Assembly (NCBI GenBank): GCA_028671895.1
Contig: CM053800.1
Coordinates: forward strand, 24,697,886 to 24,761,885
DNA: 64,000 nt
Source: Oenanthe sinensis
Lineage: Eukaryota > Streptophyta > Magnoliopsida > Apiales > Apiaceae
Direction of reading: 5' to 3'
The notes under the pieces are model-generated. The model worked only from the letters and a program-made list of their open reading frames with translations, was not told where the DNA came from and searched no databases. Positions 59,070 through 64,000 of the stretch are shown one piece after another. Position numbers and translations under genes: made by a program. Position 1 is the stretch's first letter; every line of letters begins with the position of its first letter.

Positions 59070-61616
59070 ATGGCCGCCGCACACATATTTAAGATACCTC
59101 TTTTTGATGCACAACACTATGACGAATGGACCGGAAGAATAAAAGCCTACCTTGAATAAATAAACAAGGTATACTTGAGAATATTGGAGAACGGTCTATA
59201 CATACCCATGAAAATTAAGCCAGAGCGAATGGAAGGAGGGATACTAATACCATCCCGGTCTGTTCCTAAAGAGGAAATGGAGTTTTCAGACGCAGATAAA
59301 GAATTGGTTGGTATGGATGCGTCGTTACGCAACGTCATAATTGAATCCCTAGACTCAGAGTACTACGTTCAGATAAAGGGATTAAAAACAGCTAAAGCCA
59401 TGTGGGATAAACTGGCAGTAGTGATGGAGGGGACCGAGGAAGTTAGAGATAATCACAAGCGCATTCTGATATCTGAATATGAATCGTTCAGATGCGAGCG
59501 AGGAGAAAGTGTAGCGGATGTTTACAAATGTTACAGTAAATTGCTTATCGAGCTGAGTATAAGAGATAAAGTCTATCCACTGGCAGACTCAAATATCAAG
59601 TTTTTTTTGAATTTGCCTAAACATCTGGAACACAGGATCACTGCCATTCGAGAGTTAAGAAATTTAAACAATACTTCTCTCGAAAAGCTGTATGGTGTTT
59701 TGAAGACCTACGAGCTGGAGCAAGAACAAAATGACAAAAGAAGATCCTACAATAGTGGAGAATACAAAGCGGTAAGTGAATCTGGACTTGTAGCTGAAGA
59801 GTCTACTGCAAAGGCACTTGCAGCTGTCTCATTGAAAACTGCTAATCCTGAAAGGGTGGTATTAGATATTAAAGATCCATCCGAAGAAAGTGAGGATGAA
59901 TATTATACCCTTGAAGAGATGGACAAATTAGAAGACAAGTAATATGCTTGTATTTCTCGAGAATTTGCTCATATCAGCTTCAGGAAGCCAAGAAAAGGTA
60001 AAGGACGATTTGGTAGTTCTTTCAGCCGAAGAAGCAGCAGCAGCAGAGGTAGTAGTGTAAGTGGCCGGGGAAGTTACAGCGGTCGAGGTAGTACATCTAG
60101 TAGTGGCTACAGACCTAACCTGGTAGACAAGAACAAGTTCAGATGCTTTAACTGCAATGAATTGGGGCACTTTGCAACAGAGTGCAAGAAGCCCAAATAC
60201 GTTCATCCCAAGGAATCCTGTGCTGATCTGAAAAAGAAATATGATGCCTTGGTTAGCAAGCAACAGAAGGGAAGTCGGGCTTATGTTGTGACTGAAGGGA
60301 AGGGTTGGGACGAGTCTGATGAAGATGAAGATCAGGAGCAATGTAACTTCGCTTTAATGGCAAGATCTTCAGAACAATCAGAGGTACCAATTCTAACCGT
60401 AAATGAAATGTCTATTTCTGAGTATCAAAATGAATTAGCTGCCATGACTAAAGACATGTACAATCTCCAACTAAATCTAATCGTTGTTAATGAGGAAAAT
60501 GCTAAACTCTCCCTTAAGAATAGACTTCTCGAGGCCAAGGTAGAGGAATTAGAATCAGGAGAAAGTAAAGAAAGGCAGTTAATGAATCAGGTAGACGTTT
60601 TAGAACACAAGCTTAAGATTAGGGAAGACCTTAACGAAGAACTTAAGAATGAATTAGCTGAGCTTAAAATAACATGTCAATCTTTTAAAGAAGTCGCTAA
60701 TAAAGTTTTGGTAGAAAGGGACATGTACATGAAACTGGCAGGCAAGAGTAAAAATGAAAAAGTAAACATAGGACTTGACTACACACAGAAAAAGAAAAAT
60801 AGGGCTGCCGAGCTGTTAGAACCAGTGTTAGTCAAAGAAGGTGTGCCTGAAGTTTTAGGGGATGTTAGAAAACCTATCTTTAAGCAGTTTGAGCCTAGGT
60901 CCATAGATCCTGTTGCTGTTAAAATTGAACATGAGATTAAAATGGAAAAAGAGTCGGAAGAACAAGTAGTAGAACCTACAACTTCTAAGAGAGCGAGTAA
61001 GATTGCTTATGCTAAGAGAGGTGTAGGAACCAAGGAGGCTAAGACGGTGTCATATAAACAATGGGTAGCAAGGTCAGAACAAATGAAAACACCTGTTGAG
61101 GCAGTTAAAACTGAACCTGTATCTGTATCTACATCTACACGAGCTAGGAAGGCATGCTATATTTGTAATCAAACTGATCATTTGTCTTACTATTGCCCGT
61201 CCTATGTAGAGGAGGAAAAACCTGCTGTTTGTAATACTATGCCTGCAACTACTGCTTTGCCTAACGTGTATGCAAATCATGCCAAATGCAATAATCCTAA
61301 TTGTATGCCATGTGCTGTAAACATCATGCATGCTTATTTTAACTTGATGAATACTGCTGGTGCATCTGTTGAACATAAATTTAGTAGTAGTAAGAAAAAG
61401 CATGCTGGGTCAAAGACTAAGACTTCAAGTCCTCCTAAAGTTAGGAGTGATCAGTCTACTCCCAAACCTGACAAACCAGTCAAGGTTGACAAGGGAAAAG
61501 ACAAAGTCAAGATGGATGCCCCTGATGGCAACCAGGCAAAGCCTTCTGTATCTGATAAGAAAAAGAAAATTATTGATGTCGGGCCCAAACATCATTGGGT
61601 TCCGAAGAACGCCTAA
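59070..61616 (+). pseudogene. gag: Copia Gag of C, 848 codons with two stops
   Basis: Starts MAAAHIFKIPLFDAQHYDEW; one frame to the TAA at 61614. It is interrupted by TAA at 59157 (codon 30) and TAA at 59940 (codon 291). Capsid-type domain (GLKTAKAMWDKLAVVMEGTE, LPKHLEHRITAIRELRNLN), Gly/Ser/Arg-rich stretch (about 310-345), knuckle CFNCNELGHFATEC at codon 359, coiled coil (about 430-560), second knuckle CYICNQTDHLSYYC and a Cys cluster CNNPNCMPCA near 61288. It ends HHWVPKNA, like A (WVPKTT) and B (WVLKTSN). No frameshift. Confidence 0.92.
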
Positions 61617-61633
61617 CCTTTCTGGATTTGCAG
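61614..61633 (+). promoter_or_regulatory. gag stop / splice-acceptor-like CAG at gag-pol junction, C
   Basis: gag TAA (61614-61616), then CCTTTCTGGATTTGCAG|GGCA with the AG at 61632-61633, 17 nt past the stop as in B. Here the pol frame (-1) is open upstream of the stop, so ribosomal frameshifting is also possible. Confidence 0.5.
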
Positions 61634-64000
61634 GGCAGTGAACAGGAAAAGAGTAAAGTCATATGGGTGCTGGACAGTGGAGCATCGAGGCATATGACCG
61701 GCAATAAGTCCCTGCTAACAGATTTGGTGTTGAGAGCCGGCTCCGTGGTTACTTTTGGAGATAACAGCAAATGTTACACCAGGGGATATGGCAAGATTGT
61801 TTGTGGAAATGTTATCATTGAGGACGTGTCTTTTGTGAAAGGATTGCGACATAATCTTCTCAGCATTAGTCAATTCACCGACAAGGGTTTTGATGTCAAC
61901 TTTGGGAAGCATGATTGTTCGATTCGAAGCAAAAAGGATGGGAGTCTTGCTCTTAAAGGAGTAAGGAAGTCAAATTTGTTCATAGCCGATATGAATTTTG
62001 CTGATCAGTCTGAAGTCACTTGTTTCTACAGCAAGGCTTCTGCTGATGAAAGTTGGCTATGGCATAAAAGATTATCTCACCTGAACTTTACAGCAATGAA
62101 TAATCTCGTAAGGAGAGAATTGGTGAAAGGGCTGCCGTAGATGGAGTTTACTCCAGAAGGACTCTGCGAAGCATGTGAGATGGGAAAATCGAAAAGAGCC
62201 TCGCACAAGGATAAGCAAGTGAATAGCATTACCGAGCCCCTACAACTCCTTCACGTGGATTTGTTTGGACCTGTTAATGTTATGTCAATGTCAAGGGAAA
62301 GATATGCGCTGGTGATTGTCGATGACTTTTCCAAATACACATGGGTGATGTTTGTGACATCGAAAGATGAAGTGCCACGTGAGATCATTAGGCATGTACT
62401 GGTCATAGAAAACGTAGCAAGTCTGACTGTGAAGACTATCCGATCTGACAACGGGACAGAATTCAAGAACTCAGTGTTAATGGATTTCTGCATATCTAAA
62501 GGGATCAGACGACAGTATTCAGCACCGAGAACACCGTAGCAGAATGGGGTAGTTGAACGAAAGAATAGGACACTGGTTGAAGCAGCTAGGACAATGCTGT
62601 ATGAGTCAAAACTTCCTCTGTATTTTTGGGCTGAAGCAGTTAGCGCGGCTTGTTATACACATAACAGAACCCTGATTACAAAGGACTATAATGAGACACC
62701 GTATTATCTGATGAATAAACGAAAACCATCTATCAAGTACTTTCACGTGTTTGGTGCCAAATGCTTTGTGTTAAGAGACAATGCACAACTTGGAAAGTTT
62801 GATGCCAAAGCAGATGAAGGGGTTTTCGTTGGATATTCTCTTGAAGTAGTAGCAGCGTACAGGGTGTTTGTGCTTAATGATCGCAAGGTGGTTGAAAGCG
62901 TTAATGTCACATTTGACGACTCAAAGCTCCCTTCTATACTAAAGAAAGACAGTGAGCCCACTTCTCTAAGATTTGAAAATATGGATATTGATGAAGTGGA
63001 TACAGTACTTGAGTCTGTAGTGCAGGGTAGTGATCCAATGATAAATAATGTAATTAATCAAGAGTCTAGTGTTTCGCCTATGCAAACCACTAGGGCTGAG
63101 GGATCACCTTCCGTTACACCTGGTACTAACTCAGGGGGAGCAGCTCACTCAGGGGGAGCTAGTACTAGCTCAGGGGGAGCTAGTGGAAGTTATTCTAGAA
63201 TAAGTCACATTCACTTACAAGATCAAGCTGAGTCATCAAGAACATTTGCTAAGGATCGTACTTGGAACAAGGACCATCCGTTTGAGCTAATCATTGGTGA
63301 CCCAGATGCCGGAGTGACTACTAGACGAAAAGCTAGAACTGAAATTGCCACCGAGAATGAATGTCTATACTCAGTGTTCCTTTCTCAATTGGAACCTAAA
63401 GTGATGGAAGAAGCCCTAGATGACGCTGATTGGGTGATTGCTATGCAAGAAGAACTCTATCAGTTTGAAAGGCAGAAGGTGTGGAAACTTGTACCCAAAC
63501 CAAAGAATAGATCTGTTGTTGGAACAAAATGGGTATTCAGAAACAAGCTGGATGAAAACGGACTTGTAACACGAAATAAAGCTCGCCTAGTTGCTAAGGG
63601 TTATACTCAAAGAGAAGGAATTGATTATGATGAAACCTATGCACCAGTAGCAAGGCTAGAGGCCGTAAGGATGTTCTTAGCATTCGCAGCATATCATGGT
63701 TTTAAAGTCTATCAGATGGATGTCAAGAGTGCATTCTTAAACGGTGAACTGGATGAAGAAGTGTATGTTGATCAACCTCCTGGGTTTGTCGACAGCAAAT
63801 ACTGTGATTATGTTTATCGTCTCTTCAAATCAGTGTATGGCCTTAAGCAGTCTCCGCGGAAGTGGTATGAAACTCTGTCAGACTTCTTACTAGAAAGTGG
63901 TTTCACCAGAGGAGTAATCGACAAGACGCTTTTCTACAAGAAATGCAAAGATGATCTAATAATGGTGCAAGTATATGTGGATGACATTATCTTTGGGTCT
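61628..64000 (+). pseudogene. pol: Copia Pol of C (PR-INT-RT), two TAG codons, truncated by window
   Basis: Protease VIWVLDSGASRHMTG; GAG-pre-integrase; INT zinc finger HKRLSHLNFTAMN; TAG at 62138 where A and B have CAG (Gln); CEACEMGKSKR; INT core LLHVDLFGPVN, TIRSDNGTEFKN; TAG at 62537 where B has CAA in PQQNG; then one open frame of 487 codons from 62540 to the window end. That frame holds NGVVERKNRTLVEAARTM, a Ser/Gly hinge with three SGGA units, RT (DADWVIAMQEELYQFERQK, FLNGELDEEVYVDQPPGFVD) and the catalytic VYVDDIIFGS at the very edge. RNase H and ORF3 lie outside. Confidence 0.95.
63132..63180 (+). other. Three PPT-like tracts in the pol hinge of C
   Basis: CAGGGGGAGC at 63132-63141, 63150-63159 and 63171-63180, read in frame as S-G-G-A, at the same hinge position as in A and B. 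Confidence 0.5.

Larger units (their letters stand above)
57274..64000 (+). mobile_element. SIRE-like Ty1/copia element C, 5' part
   Basis: LTR, PBS, gag and pol up to the RT YVDD box, running off the right edge. Candidate target site GTCTT at 57269-57273. The reading frames are clean except for four TAA/TAG codons. Confidence 0.95.

Overview
Eukaryotic nuclear DNA from a flowering plant, very probably a eudicot. I found no intact host gene. Almost everything is nested LTR retrotransposons, plus a broken endogenous pararetrovirus and one broken host gene. Evidence for a plant: SIRE/Maximus-type Ty1/copia elements primed by initiator tRNA-Met, a Tat-lineage Ty3/gypsy element with two RNase H domains, a caulimovirid insertion, and an exon of a Casparian-strip-protein-like (CASPL1) gene. 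I cannot name the species.

Layout. (1) 1-4063 and 20557-23353, minus strand: Tat-lineage Ty3/gypsy 'E' (5' LTR 22447-23353, gag, PR, RT, two RNase H, INT; runs off the left edge). (2) 4064-20551, minus: SIRE-like copia 'A', inserted into the gag of E with a 5-bp target duplication ATACT; its 3' LTR is reduced to 11 bp. (3) 11252-16968, minus: a 5.7-kb solo LTR of Ty3/gypsy family 'F' inside A, with target duplication GTTGC. (4) 23354-26068: AT-rich DNA with a CASPL1 pseudogene and its TATA box, MITE-like pieces and TA microsatellites. (5) 26069-29399, minus: endogenous pararetrovirus remains, possibly Florendovirus-like. (6) 29400-30162: start of the LTR of a fourth copia 'D', cut by F. (7) 30163-57273, plus: family F as a three-LTR tandem (LTR - internal - LTR - internal - LTR) with large deletions. 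(8) 34852-47523, plus: almost complete, young SIRE-like copia 'B' inside the middle F LTR (target duplication CCACA, LTRs about 99% identical). (9) 57274-64000, plus: SIRE-like copia 'C' inside the right F LTR, running off the right edge.

Each complete copia element would encode Gag, then PR-INT-RT-RNase H, then (seen in A and B) a long extra ORF3 in the position of the 'env-like' gene. It has no visible signal peptide or membrane span. Insertion order from nesting: E, then A, then the solo F LTR; and pararetrovirus, then D, then F tandem, then B and C.

The most striking observation is that each of the four copia elements carries its own private short motif, repeated many times. It is TCAATTGA/TCGATTGA in A, CAGAGTCT in B, GATCGAGAT in C and TGACAG(T/C)A in D. 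In A and B, unrelated motifs cluster at the same places: LTR, Gag linker, INT-RT hinge, pol-ORF3 spacer and ORF3. The three elements with a visible gag/pol junction share a splice-acceptor-like CAG 17-19 nt after the gag stop. All three also carry copies of a PPT-like tract in the INT-RT hinge and a C-run near the LTR end.
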